Part shown: positions 16,739 to 28,368 of the stretch, piece by piece
Layout of the letters: the number at the start of each line of letters is the position of its first letter
How positions within the stretch are numbered: the first letter of the stretch is position 1
Source: Rubrivirga litoralis
GTDB taxonomy: Bacteria > Bacteroidota > Rhodothermia > Rhodothermales > Rubricoccaceae
NCBI RefSeq assembly: GCF_031846415.1
Contig: NZ_JAVRHT010000001.1
Location: 62,001 to 126,000, forward strand
Direction: 5' to 3'
Length of the DNA stretch: 64,000 nt
Position numbers and translations under genes: made by a program
The notes under the pieces: generated by a model
Told to the model about the DNA's origin: nothing
What the model saw: the letters and a program-made list of their open reading frames with translations, nothing else
Database searches by the model: none

Positions 16739-17908
16739 TTAAGCGGGCGGGGCGGGGCGACCGAGCGCCTCTCGGTACAGCGCGAACAGCGTCTCGAACG
16801 AGGCGGCCCACGAGAACTGCTCCTCGACATGGCGGCGGGCGGCGGGTCCGAGCGCGTCGCGTCGGGCAGCTACCCAGAGCAGGTTCGCCGCCATGGCCGC
16901 GGCGTCGTCCACGGGGCCGAGCCGCCCGACGGTGGGGGGGACGCGCTCGACGAGCGCGCCGGCCTCGACGCCGACGACGGGCAAGCCGCACGCCTGCGCC
17001 TCGACGACCGACAGGCCGAACGTCTCATGCGGTCCGGCCGTGAGGTAGACGTCGGCGGAGGCGAGGAGGCGCGCGAGCTGGTCGCGGTTGTCCTGGTACG
17101 GGAGGACGCGGATGGCGGCGCCCTCGGCCTGGGCTTCTTCGAGGGCGGGGCGGTGGGGGCCGTTGCCGGCGAGGACGAGGACGACCGGCGCCGTCTCGTT
17201 CGCCAGGCGGACCGCCTCGACCATCGTCGCCGTCCGCTTTTCCGAGTCGAGGCGGCCGACGTAGACCGCGAAGACCGCCCCGCCCGGCACGCTCAGGTCG
17301 GCGCGCACTGTGTTGGAGGCGCGGGCGGGGTGGAACGTCTCCAGGTCCACGCCGGGAACGACGATGTGAACGTCCTCGACGCCGATCCGCGTGAGCCGCT
17401 CGGCCTGGGCAGGAGACGGAGCGCAGACGAGGTTGCAGTGGTCGAATGTGGAGCGGACATAGCGCTCGGCCCACCGCTCGGCGTGCCCCGCCGCCCATTG
17501 CCCCGCTACGGCCTCGGCGGCGGGGCGGACGTAGGCACTCGGGAGGTCGGTGAAGTAGTACCCAGAGACGACCGCACCCGGGTGGCGCCGCCGGTACTCG
17601 AACGCGGCCGATGGCTCGCGGTACAGGCTGTTCAGCTCGACGACGTCGGGGCGAGCGGCCCCCAGCGCCTCAACCATGGCGCCGCGACGCAGCAAGAAGC
17701 GGTACGGCGCCGCGCCGGGGATGAGGGGGCTCTTGATCCAGTAGGTCGCCCACCGCTCGCCCCGCTCCACCCGGTCCTCGCTCCCCGGGACCACGAGGAC
17801 GTGCGTGTGGTCCGTGTTCTCCAGCACGTACCGGCGCTTGGCATCGATGTAGGTGCGGATGCCCCCGCTCGTCTCGTGGTAGGCGTGGGTCAGGTCGCAA
17901 ACGGTCAT
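16739..17908 (-). CDS. GT4 family glycosyltransferase
   Basis: 389 aa GT-B fold. The N-terminal domain begins with a glycine-rich loop (SGGIRTY). The C-terminal nucleotide-sugar domain has VYVGRLDSEKR and the acidic motif PHETFGLSVVEAQACGLPVV. It transfers an activated sugar to a lipid or glycan acceptor at the cytoplasmic face. Its ATG overlaps the stop of the upstream GT4 gene (17905-17908, ATGA), so the two are expressed together, probably after uvrA. Donor and acceptor cannot be told from sequence. Confidence 0.88.
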   Translation of the reverse strand: MTVCDLTHAYHETSGGIRTYIDAKRRYVLENTDHTHVLVVPGSEDRVERGERWATYWIKSPLIPGAAPYRFLLRRGAMVEALGAARPDVVELNSLYREPSAAFEYRRRHPGAVVSGYYFTDLPSAYVRPAAEAVAGQWAAGHAERWAERYVRSTFDHCNLVCAPSPAQAERLTRIGVEDVHIVVPGVDLETFHPARASNTVRADLSVPGGAVFAVYVGRLDSEKRTATMVEAVRLANETAPVVLVLAGNGPHRPALEEAQAEGAAIRVLPYQDNRDQLARLLASADVYLTAGPHETFGLSVVEAQACGLPVVGVEAGALVERVPPTVGRLGPVDDAAAMAANLLWVAARRDALGPAARRHVEEQFSWAASFETLFALYREALGRPAPPA

Positions 17909-19059
17909 CGAGACGTGGAGGCGAGCACGCCTCGGTAATAGTCCTCCATCGTCGCGAGGACCGTGGGCCAGCTGTAGTCGCCGGCGGCGTCTCGCGCCGC
18001 CCCGCCCAAATCAGCGCGGAGGGCGGGGCGGTCGAGGAGGCGGCGGACGGCGGCCTCGAACGCGTCCGCGTTACGGGGCGGGCACAGGAGGCCCGTCACG
18101 CCGTCGGTCACTAGGCTCCGGCTGCCCGCCGCGTCCGCGCAGACGACGGCGAGGCCGGACGCCATCGCTTCCAGCGTCACGTTCCCGAACGTTTCGGTCT
18201 CGCTGGGGAAGAGGAACACGTCGGACGAGGCGTAAGCCGTCGCTAGCTCCACCCCGCCCAGGTGCCCGGTGAACACGGCGCCCGGCAGGCGGGCTTCGAG
18301 CGATGCGCGCTCCGGGCCATCCCCGACGACGAGCGCGCGCACCGGCGCGCCGCTCGCTTGCAATCGGCGGACGACCTCGACGTACACGTCGATTCCTTTT
18401 TCCTTGACCAGACGGCTGACGAACGAAACGACCACATCCGACGGCTCAAACCCCCGCCCCGCCCGCCACGCATCGGATCGGTAAGCTGGCGAAAAGCGGT
18501 CGAGTTCGATCCCCCGCGGCCACAGGCGGAACGTCGTCTGGATGCCGTGCGACCGCAGCTCCTCGAGCAACGTCGGCGTCGGGACGTAGACCTCGTTGCA
18601 GCGGCCGTAAAACCCACGGGCGACGGCCCACGAGACCGGCTCCAGCCACGTCGGTCCCCAGTAGCCCAGGTACGCGGGGAAGTGCGTGTGGTACGTCGAA
18701 ACGACGGGGAGCCCGTGCTTCCGCCCCCACGTCACCGCACGGTGACCCAGCACATCCGGCGACGCGACGTGAACAAGGTCTGGCCTGAAGGCTTCGACGC
18801 GGGCGCGGAGAGAACGCGGAAATCCCGTCGCCAGCCGGTACTCGGCCCGGTTGAAAAACGGCACCGACGGCGCCTCCACAAACTCCCCCGGCTGCGTCAG
18901 GGGCGGATCTGGGACCGTCGGCCCGACCACGAGGACCGAGTGCCCCTGCTCCTCCAGGTACCCGACGAGCCGCCCGAGCGTCCGCGAGACGCCGTCCTCG
19001 ATGTGGTTGTAGTTGCCCGTGAACAGGGCGACCCGGAGGGGATCGGGCGGGGTGGGCAC
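17905..19059 (-). CDS. GT4 family glycosyltransferase (MgtA/PimB-like)
   Basis: 384 aa from a GTG at 19059; the frame extends upstream to 19122 through box-encoded residues. It begins RVALFTGNYNHIEDGVSRTL, has a YHTHFP segment, SRLVKEKGIDV at the start of the second domain, and the acidic SETETFGNVTLEAMASGLAVV motif. This resembles alpha-mannosyl or glucosyl transferases that act on glycolipids. It is followed with a 4-base overlap by the second GT4 gene, so the pair probably adds consecutive sugars to one acceptor. Confidence 0.87.
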   Translation of the reverse strand: MPTPPDPLRVALFTGNYNHIEDGVSRTLGRLVGYLEEQGHSVLVVGPTVPDPPLTQPGEFVEAPSVPFFNRAEYRLATGFPRSLRARVEAFRPDLVHVASPDVLGHRAVTWGRKHGLPVVSTYHTHFPAYLGYWGPTWLEPVSWAVARGFYGRCNEVYVPTPTLLEELRSHGIQTTFRLWPRGIELDRFSPAYRSDAWRAGRGFEPSDVVVSFVSRLVKEKGIDVYVEVVRRLQASGAPVRALVVGDGPERASLEARLPGAVFTGHLGGVELATAYASSDVFLFPSETETFGNVTLEAMASGLAVVCADAAGSRSLVTDGVTGLLCPPRNADAFEAAVRRLLDRPALRADLGGAARDAAGDYSWPTVLATMEDYYRGVLASTSR

Positions 19060-19114
19060 GGACGCGAGGGCGGGGTGGGGGAGGGGGCTACGAAAGAAAC
19101 GCCACCCCGCCCGC

Positions 19115-22033
<2,919 letters not shown>

Positions 22034-22168
22034 CGGGGGCGGACCCAAAGGGCGGGGTGGGGGAGGAGAAAACGCGCCCCGCGCGCCCAAGGTGCCAGGG
22101 CGGGGTGAAGCCGCCGTGTCATCCGCTCCGCCCTGCGCCACCCCGCCCCGCCCGCTCGGGCGGGACGG

Positions 22169-22789
22169 TCACGCTAGGAGCGCGCGGAGGACGTCGAGGT
22201 TGGCGGCGTCGTCGCACACGGCGCGGACGGGGATGACGAACCCGTCGACGGCGCGCGACGCGATCTCGCCCGTGTTCGCCTTGATCGCCAGCTGGTACAC
22301 GTCGTCGTGCAGGAGGTACTGCTCGACCGTCTCGTGCTCGGCGTCTACGATCCAATACTCGTCGACGCCGTGCGCGGCGTAGTCGTCGTGCTTGACGCCA
22401 CGGTCGCGGGCGGCGGTATTCGGCGACAGGACCTCAACTGCGAGGTCGGGGGCGGGGAACAGGAGTGTCGTCGGCGTGATGGTCTCAGCCTTTTCCTGGC
22501 CGAAGAAGCAGAGGCTGGGCCGGTAGTCGTTCCGGGTCAACCCCACGAGCGTTCTGCCCGTACCGATCCACCCGAGCGCGTTGATCTGGACGTAGGTGCT
22601 CAGAAGGACGCAGAGGCGGCCCGCAGCCGAGATGTCGCGGGCGGGGCGGGGCGGGTGAACGATCACCTCGCCATCGATGAACTCCGCCGTTCCCTCTGGC
22701 AGAGGGCGGTCCCGGAAGGCGAACCGGCGTTTTGCCTCCGCCGGGAAGAGTTGCTGAAGCCGCGCGGAGAGGGCGGAGCGGTCAGTCAT
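22169..22789 (-). CDS. Uma2 family endonuclease-like protein
   Basis: 206 aa from the ATG at 22789. The Uma2 core of the PD-(D/E)xK superfamily is visible: FIDGEVIVHPP, then PSLCFF, then APDLAVEVLSPNTAARDRGVKHDDYAAHGVDEYWIVD. The acidic residues of DLAVEVLSP plus the following Lys (VKHDDY) form the presumed active site. Such proteins are numerous in cyanobacteria and other phyla, and their biological role is unknown. It is transcribed toward uvrA and is one of three in this window. Confidence 0.88.
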   Translation of the reverse strand: MTDRSALSARLQQLFPAEAKRRFAFRDRPLPEGTAEFIDGEVIVHPPRPARDISAAGRLCVLLSTYVQINALGWIGTGRTLVGLTRNDYRPSLCFFGQEKAETITPTTLLFPAPDLAVEVLSPNTAARDRGVKHDDYAAHGVDEYWIVDAEHETVEQYLLHDDVYQLAIKANTGEIASRAVDGFVIPVRAVCDDAANLDVLRALLA

Positions 22790-22916
22790 GGCGGACCTGG
22801 GGCGGGGCGGAGTCCAGAGTGCAACGCGCCACCCCGCCCTCGCATGCGGGCGCGTATGTGCAGGCGCGAGCGGGGCGGGGCGTGCGTTGGGGGCGGGGCA
22901 GCCGTAGCCTCCGCCC

Positions 22917-24989
22917 GTGACGTTCCTGAACCCCCTGCTCCTCGCCGGCCTCGCGGCGGTGGCGATCCCCATCGCCATCCACCTGTTCAACTTTCGGCGG
23001 CCGCAGCGCATTGACTTCTCGACGCTCCGGTTCCTGCGCGAGATCGAGGCGACGGCGATGCGGCGCGTCCGCATCCGGCAGTGGCTGCTGCTCGCGCTCC
23101 GCGCGCTCGCCGTCGTGTTCCTGGTCCTCGCGTTCGCGCGGCCGGTGCCAACGGCCGACGCTGGCGCGTTCGAGGCGGGCGCCGCGAGAAGCCTCGTCGT
23201 CGTTCTCGACAACAGCCGCTCGATGACGCTCCGCGACGCGCAGGGTGCGCTCCTGGATCAAGCCAAGACGACCGCCGCCGCCCTCATCGACGCGACCGGG
23301 CGGGGCGACGAGCGGACCGTGCTCCCGACCGCCCCGCCCGCGGGGTACCGGCCGGTCCCGTTCACGACGCCCGGGCCGGCGCTCGACGGCGTGGCGGCGA
23401 CCGAGGCGCTGGCGGGCGCCGAGCCGCTCACGGCCGCGGTCGCGCGGGCGGGGAGCGTGCTGGACGGCGCCCTCCACCCGCGCCGCGAGGTGGTCGTCCT
23501 GAGCGATCTCCAGGCGGCCACGTTTACCGACTCCGTCAGCGCAGCGCTCCCGCCGGACGTGGACGTGACGCTGATCCCGTTCGGCGGGCGCCGGCAGGTC
23601 AACACGGCCGTAACCGACGTGCGCGTCGTCAGCCGGATCATCGAGCCGGGGCGGCCGGTCCAGGTCGAGGCGACGGTCGCGCGCTACGGCGGGCGCCCCG
23701 GCACCGTCGGCGCGTCGCTGAGCCTGGACGGGCAGCGCGTGGCTGAAACGGCCGTTGACGTGGTCCCCGGCACGCCGACCACGGCGCGATTTACCGTCAC
23801 CCCGCCCGCGCGCGGCTGGCTGGGCGGGGAGGTCCGCATCGAGGCCGACGCGGCGGAGTGGGACGACGCGCGCTCCTTTGCGCTCCGCGTGCCGCCGCCG
23901 CCCCGCGTCCTGATCGTCCGCGGCGACGGGCAGCGGGCGGACCTCGTCACACTCGCGCTCGGCGTCACGGCCGAAGGGGGCGGGGTGGCGCTCAACGAGA
24001 TCGACGAGGGCGCGCTGCCGGGCGCTGACCTCGACCGCTACGACGCCGTCGTTCTGGTTGGCCCCCGCGACGTGGGCGCGTCGGCGGGGCGGCTCGAAGC
24101 GTTCGTGGCGAATGGCGGCGGCGTCCTCGCGTTTCCAGGTGACCAGCCTGAGGCTCTCAACCCGCTCCTCCAGGCCGTCGGCGGCGGCCGCATCGACGGC
24201 GTCATGGGCGAGCGGGGCGGCGCTCCGATCGGGACGACGACTGACGCCGACCTGGAGCACCCGCTTTTCGCCGGCGTGTTCGATGCGTCCCGCCCCGCCC
24301 TCGAACAGGTCGACGTGGCGCAGGCGGCGCGGTACCGCCCGGGCGGGGGCGACGAGTCGACGCTGATCGGGCTCCAGGCGGGGCCGCCGTTCCTCCAGGA
24401 GATCCGGCGGGGTGAGGGGAGCGTGCTCCTGGTCGCCGTCGCGCCGGACCTCGCGTGGAGCGACCTCCCGCAGCGCGGCCTGTTCGTCCCGCTCCTCTAC
24501 CGCGCCGCGGCCTACCTCGCTGCCGGCTCGGTCGTGGGCGAGACGGGCGGGGCGGACGGAACGGTCCGCGTCGAGGGCGTGGACGCAGGCCAGCCGCTCC
24601 GCCTCGTCGGCCCCGACGGCATCACCACGACGCCGCTCCAGCGGACGGTTCCGGGAGCCGTCGTCCTGGACCTCGACGACGCCACGGCGCGCGCCGGCCT
24701 CTACCGCGTCGTCCAGGGCGAGCGGACGCTCCGCGTGGTCGCCGTCAACGAGGACGCGCGCGAGTCGGACCCAGCGGCCCTCGACCCGGCCGTCGCCGCG
24801 GAGCGGCTCGAAGCCGTCACCGGCCGGCCGGTCCGCGTGCTCGACGCCGCGCCCGCGGCGCTCTCGGCGGGCGGGGCGGCCGGGACGCCGCTGTGGACCG
24901 TCTCCCTCGCGCTCGCGCTCGCGTGCCTGCTCGCCGAAACGGCGCTGACGACGCGTTGGAAAAAGGCCGCCGCCCCGCCCGCGGGCTAG
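22917..24989 (+). CDS. BatA-domain membrane protein with vWA-like region
   Basis: 690 aa from a GTG at 22917. The N-terminal ~85 residues match the BatA N-terminal domain: a first TM, then HLFNFRRPQRIDFSTLRFLR, then a second TM. A vWA-like domain follows, with a MIDAS-type DNSRS (about 101-105). Later comes a GATase1-like segment (YDAVVLVGP ... NGGGVLAFPGD) and a final TM near 660-680. Family members are linked to aerotolerance and moxR-type operons in Bacteroidota, but no moxR or bat partner is adjacent. An inverted pair of GC boxes (about 23297-23340) is read in frame inside it. Confidence 0.8.
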   Translation: MTFLNPLLLAGLAAVAIPIAIHLFNFRRPQRIDFSTLRFLREIEATAMRRVRIRQWLLLALRALAVVFLVLAFARPVPTADAGAFEAGAARSLVVVLDNSRSMTLRDAQGALLDQAKTTAAALIDATGRGDERTVLPTAPPAGYRPVPFTTPGPALDGVAATEALAGAEPLTAAVARAGSVLDGALHPRREVVVLSDLQAATFTDSVSAALPPDVDVTLIPFGGRRQVNTAVTDVRVVSRIIEPGRPVQVEATVARYGGRPGTVGASLSLDGQRVAETAVDVVPGTPTTARFTVTPPARGWLGGEVRIEADAAEWDDARSFALRVPPPPRVLIVRGDGQRADLVTLALGVTAEGGGVALNEIDEGALPGADLDRYDAVVLVGPRDVGASAGRLEAFVANGGGVLAFPGDQPEALNPLLQAVGGGRIDGVMGERGGAPIGTTTDADLEHPLFAGVFDASRPALEQVDVAQAARYRPGGGDESTLIGLQAGPPFLQEIRRGEGSVLLVAVAPDLAWSDLPQRGLFVPLLYRAAAYLAAGSVVGETGGADGTVRVEGVDAGQPLRLVGPDGITTTPLQRTVPGAVVLDLDDATARAGLYRVVQGERTLRVVAVNEDARESDPAALDPAVAAERLEAVTGRPVRVLDAAPAALSAGGAAGTPLWTVSLALALACLLAETALTTRWKKAAAPPAG

Positions 24990-24995
24990 CCCGCG
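24980..24995. repeat. 16-bp perfect palindrome over the BatA-like stop codon
   Basis: CGCGGGCTAGCCCGCG is self-complementary over its full length and contains the TAG stop. The following ~200 bases up to hflX contain more boxes in both orientations and no gene. Confidence 0.5.
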
Positions 24996-25193
24996 CGCTC
25001 TGGGGGCGGGGCGGTCAGGCGCCGTCGGTGGCCCGTCTGCCGCCGCGGGGGCGGGGCGGCCAGAGCGGTTTCCAGACCGCCCCGCCCGTGCAGACCCGCG
25101 CGCCAGAGCGGCTCAGCGCATACCGATTTAGCTTCCCCCGCGTTATCTCCTGCCGGCTCCGCCGGTCCCCACCCCGCCCGCCCCGCCCGCCTT

Positions 25194-26594
25194 TTGACGC
25201 CCCGCCCCGCCCGCCGCCGCGAGACCGCCATCCTCGTCGGCGTCCAGACGCCCGACACCACGAAGGACGACCTCCGCGACGGCCTCGACGAGCTCGAACT
25301 CCTCGCCGACACGGCCGGCGCCGACACGGCTCACCGGCTCACGCAGTCGCTCCCCCGCATCCACTCCGCCACGTTTATCGGCAAGGGGAAGGTCGAGGAG
25401 CTCCGCCAGGCCGCCGAAAAGCACAAGGCCGACCTCGTCGTGTTCGACGACGACCTCACGCCGGTCCAGGTCCGCAACCTCGAAAAGGCGCTCAAGTCCG
25501 AGGACACCGAGGTCAAGCTCGTCGACCGCTCGGGCCTCATCCTGGACATCTTCGCCGAGCGCGCTCGGTCGTCGCAGGCCAAGGCCCAGGTCGAGCTCGC
25601 CCAGCTCGAGTACCTCCGCAGCCGCCTCACGCGCGCCTGGACGCACCTCGAACGCCAGAAGGGCGGCATCGGGATGCGCGGGCCGGGCGAGACCCAGATC
25701 GAGACCGACCGCCGCCTGATCGGCAAGCGGATCGCGGTCCTCAAGGACCAGCTCGACACCATCGACCGCCAGCGGACGACCCAGCGCAAGGGCCGCGCCG
25801 ACGAAACGCGCGTGGCCCTCGTGGGCTACACGAACGCCGGCAAGAGCACGCTCATGAACGCGCTCGCCGACGAGTCGGTGTTCGCCGAGAACCGCCTGTT
25901 CGCGACCCTAGACGCGACCACGCGTCAGGTCGAGCTCGACACGAACAAGTCGGTCCTGCTCGCCGACACAGTCGGCTTTATCCGCAAGCTCCCGCACGCG
26001 CTCGTCGAGAGCTTTAAGAGCACGCTGGACGAGACCCGCGAGGCCGACCTGTTGCTCCACGTCGTCGACGTGACGCACCCGAACGCCGAGGACCACGTCC
26101 GCGTCGTGAACGAGACGCTCAAGGAGCTCGGCGCGCTCGACAAGCCGACGCTCATGGTGTTCAACAAGGTGGACGCGCTGGAAGACCGCGGCCTGCTCGA
26201 CGCTCTCCGCGCTCAGTACGACGACGCCGTGTTCATCTCGGCCGCCCGCGGCATCGGCCTCGACGACCTCCGCGAGCGGACGCTCGCGCTCGTCGAGTCC
26301 GACTACGTCGACCGCACGGCCATCCTGCCCGTCACCGAGGCCAAGGCCCGCGCCCACGTCCACCGGGTGGCCGAGGTGACCGACGAGGAGGTCGGTTACG
26401 CCGAGGACGCATTCGACGCGAGCGCCGGCCGCGTGCCCGTGGTCCGCCTTTGGTTTAGGGCTTCGCGCAAGAACGCGCCCGACCTCGACCGGATGCTCGA
26501 GCGCTACGGCAGCCTCCGCTGGGACGAGGCCATTGCCGACCCCGCCGGCGACGGTGCCGAGACCCCTGCCACCCTGGCGGATCGGGCGGAGTAA
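25194..26594 (+). CDS. hflX: GTPase HflX
   Basis: 466 aa. The start is a TTG at 25194; no ATG or GTG precedes the conserved ETAILVGVQT. The N-terminal HflX domain contains ATFIGKGKVEELR and VFDDDLTPVQVRNLEK, then the helical linker with GMRGPGETQIETDRR, then the GTPase domain with G1 GYTNAGKST, G3 DTVGF and G4 NKVD. HflX splits stalled ribosomes after stress and binds the 50S subunit. The length fits the family plus a ~50-residue C-terminal tail. Confidence 0.96.
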   Translation: MTPRPARRRETAILVGVQTPDTTKDDLRDGLDELELLADTAGADTAHRLTQSLPRIHSATFIGKGKVEELRQAAEKHKADLVVFDDDLTPVQVRNLEKALKSEDTEVKLVDRSGLILDIFAERARSSQAKAQVELAQLEYLRSRLTRAWTHLERQKGGIGMRGPGETQIETDRRLIGKRIAVLKDQLDTIDRQRTTQRKGRADETRVALVGYTNAGKSTLMNALADESVFAENRLFATLDATTRQVELDTNKSVLLADTVGFIRKLPHALVESFKSTLDETREADLLLHVVDVTHPNAEDHVRVVNETLKELGALDKPTLMVFNKVDALEDRGLLDALRAQYDDAVFISAARGIGLDDLRERTLALVESDYVDRTAILPVTEAKARAHVHRVAEVTDEEVGYAEDAFDASAGRVPVVRLWFRASRKNAPDLDRMLERYGSLRWDEAIADPAGDGAETPATLADRAE

Positions 26595-26609
26595 CCCGCC
26601 ACGGCGCCG

Positions 26610-26634
26610 CCCCGCCCTCGCAGCGAGGGCGGGG
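26610..26634 (+). terminator. hairpin after hflX
   Basis: Arms CCCCGCCCTCGC (26610-26621) and GCGAGGGCGGGG (26623-26634) pair perfectly, 16 bases after the hflX stop. The geometric loop is one base, so the top of the stem must open. No T tract follows. Confidence 0.55.
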
Positions 26635-26782
26635 TGAGGGGCGAATTCCCCCAGCGGACCAAGGAGGATCCCGAATGGTCGGATTCTCCGCCCCGCCCGC
26701 GTCATATGGAACGTGGCTTGTACGTCTAGGGGGAGCCGCCCCGCGGTAGCTTTCCCATTACCGGGTCGTCCCCCCTCCGACC

Positions 26783-27436
26783 ATGACTGTTGCCACCCTG
26801 CTCAGCGACCTCGACGCGCTCTCGACAGACGACACCGTCGCCGAAGCCTTGCTCGCGCTCGCAGAGGACCACGTCTCGCACCTCCCGGTGCTCGACTCCG
26901 ACGGCCGCCTTGACTCGATCGTGATCGAGGAGGCGCTCCGGGCGCACCCGGATTCCGAGGCTCCGCTCGGGTCGCTCATGGCCGGCGAGCCGGTCTCGAT
27001 CGGCCTCGACACGCACGTGTTCGACGCCGCCCACGTGATGCGGCAGCACGGGCTGAGCGTCGTCCCCGTCCTCGCGGGCGAGGGTGAGTACGCAGGTTTG
27101 GTCGTGCGCCAGGACGTGTTCGGGCAGCTGGCCCACATGCTCGCGACCGAGGAGCCGGGCGCGATCATGGTCCTCGACGCCGCCCGCCAGGACTTTTCGC
27201 TGGGTCAGGTGGCCCAGATCGTCGAGCAGAACGGGGTCCGCATCCTGTCGGTCTCGACCGAGGACGATCCCGGTGAGGGCCGCGTGCGCGTGACGCTCAA
27301 GCTGAACGTGACCGACACGGCCCGCGTCCGCCACATCATGACGCACTACGGGTACCACGTCGTCGGCTCGTTCGACGAGGCCGAGGGCGACCTGGAGGAG
27401 CGGGCCGCCGCCTTCCTCCGCTACCTCGAGGTGTAA
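26783..27436 (+). CDS. CBS domain protein (AcuB-like)
   Basis: 217 aa. Two CBS motifs are visible: residues ~1-60 (SHLPVLDSDGRLDSIV) and ~65-120 (GLSVVPVLAGEGEYAGLVVRQDV). An ACT-like tail follows (~135-215). Tandem CBS domains bind adenosine nucleotides and regulate partner proteins. The CBS-CBS-ACT layout is that of AcuB-type regulators. The partner is unknown, since neighbours are hflX and a small helical protein. Confidence 0.8.
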   Translation: MTVATLLSDLDALSTDDTVAEALLALAEDHVSHLPVLDSDGRLDSIVIEEALRAHPDSEAPLGSLMAGEPVSIGLDTHVFDAAHVMRQHGLSVVPVLAGEGEYAGLVVRQDVFGQLAHMLATEEPGAIMVLDAARQDFSLGQVAQIVEQNGVRILSVSTEDDPGEGRVRVTLKLNVTDTARVRHIMTHYGYHVVGSFDEAEGDLEERAAAFLRYLEV

Positions 27437-27450
27437 GACACCCTCCGGGC

Positions 27451-27632
27451 GGGTACAGAATACGGGGTACGAGGTACAACCTAGGGTTGGCGCCCCGTGG
27501 CCTTGCCACCAACCGCCCCTGCGGGCGGGGCGGAAAAGTCCCAGCCAACGCGCCGCCCCGCCCTTGACTTTGGGGGCGGGGCGGCCCTCATCTCCCCGTA
27601 CCCCGTACCCCGTACCCCGTACCCCGTACCCG
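27451..27632. repeat. mirrored heptamer array A (GGGGTAC / CCCCGTA) around GC boxes
   Basis: The left arm, 27451-27477, holds degenerate units of GGGGTAC. The right arm, 27594-27628, is five exact tandem copies of CCCCGTA, in the complementary orientation, ending four bases before the start codon of the next gene. Between them an inverted box pair CCGCCCCGCCC / GGGCGGGGCGG (27553-27584) forms a hairpin. Confidence 0.85.
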
Positions 27633-28094
27633 ATGCCCACCGCCTTCCACGCCATGACGCTCGTCGCCACCATCCGCGCGGCGTACGGCGCGTCGCGGTC
27701 GGTCGCCGACCGCCGGGCGGGGCGGGAGCCGTCGGCGCAGGAGTCCGAGGACGTGGCGCGGCTCGACCTCGACGCGCTCCGCGCCGACCTCCGCGCGCTT
27801 GTCGTGCAGCTCCGCCTCCGAGCGGTCGCGGACGCTCCCGACTCCGAGGCCGCCGCGCTCGCCCAGGCCTTCGAGGACCACGTGCTCGTGGACGACCTGG
27901 GCGGGGCGGTCCGCCGGGCGCACCAGAAGCTCCTGAGCCTGTACCCCGCCGTGCCCGAGGGCGTGGTCGAGGAGGCCCGCCGCCTTGCCACGGCGGCGGC
28001 CGAGGAGATCGACGCCGACCGCCCCGCCCTCGGCGACCTCGCGCGTCGAGTGGCCGACTGGCTGGACGCCCTCGCGGACGTTCTGGACGCGTAG
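27633..28094 (+). CDS. hypothetical alpha-helical protein
   Basis: 153 aa from the ATG at 27633 (MPTAFHAMTLVATIRAAYGA); a second ATG at 27654 is also possible. It is predicted all-helical, rich in Ala, Leu, Asp and Arg, with no Cys and no membrane segment. Codon usage looks genuine (strong third-position G/C), and the gene is followed by the gyrB promoter region. No family was recognised. The CCCCGTA heptamer array ends directly before its start codon. Confidence 0.6.
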   Translation: MPTAFHAMTLVATIRAAYGASRSVADRRAGREPSAQESEDVARLDLDALRADLRALVVQLRLRAVADAPDSEAAALAQAFEDHVLVDDLGGAVRRAHQKLLSLYPAVPEGVVEEARRLATAAAEEIDADRPALGDLARRVADWLDALADVLDA

Positions 28095-28368
28095 GCCGCC
28101 AACGCCGCCCCGCCCCACTGGCCGCCTGCCGACCTCTGCGCGGGCGGGGCGGGGTGGGCCGTCGTCCGCGGCGTCTACAGGCGGCGCAGACCGCTCTGGG
28201 CGGGGCGGCCTAGCCAATAACCGCGAGCGGTTTGCGTTGACTTAGTCGGCCTATCGGCTCTAAAACCCCGGCTTTTGAGGCCGTCCAGCCTTAAATTGTC
28301 CCGATCCGGCCAGGCGCGCTGTCGCGCCCGCCCCGCCCCTTGAGGGCCGTCCCCCCGCCCCCCGACCG
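28095..28368. other. gyrB upstream spacer
   Basis: 274 bases holding boxes in its first half and an AT-richer stretch (about 28210-28310), unusual for this genome, that contains the putative gyrB promoter. No gene was seen. Confidence 0.6.
28237..28264 (+). promoter_or_regulatory. putative sigma-70-like promoter of gyrB
   Basis: TTGACT (28237-28242) and TCTAAA (28259-28264) are separated by 16 bases, about 105 bases upstream of the gyrB ATG, in a locally AT-rich stretch. The -35 matches five of six consensus bases and the -10 matches three or four. Experimental support is lacking. Confidence 0.4.

Noticed and set aside
27451..27632. CRISPR array.
   Set aside because: Repeat units are 7 bp, contiguous, without spacers, and no cas genes are present.
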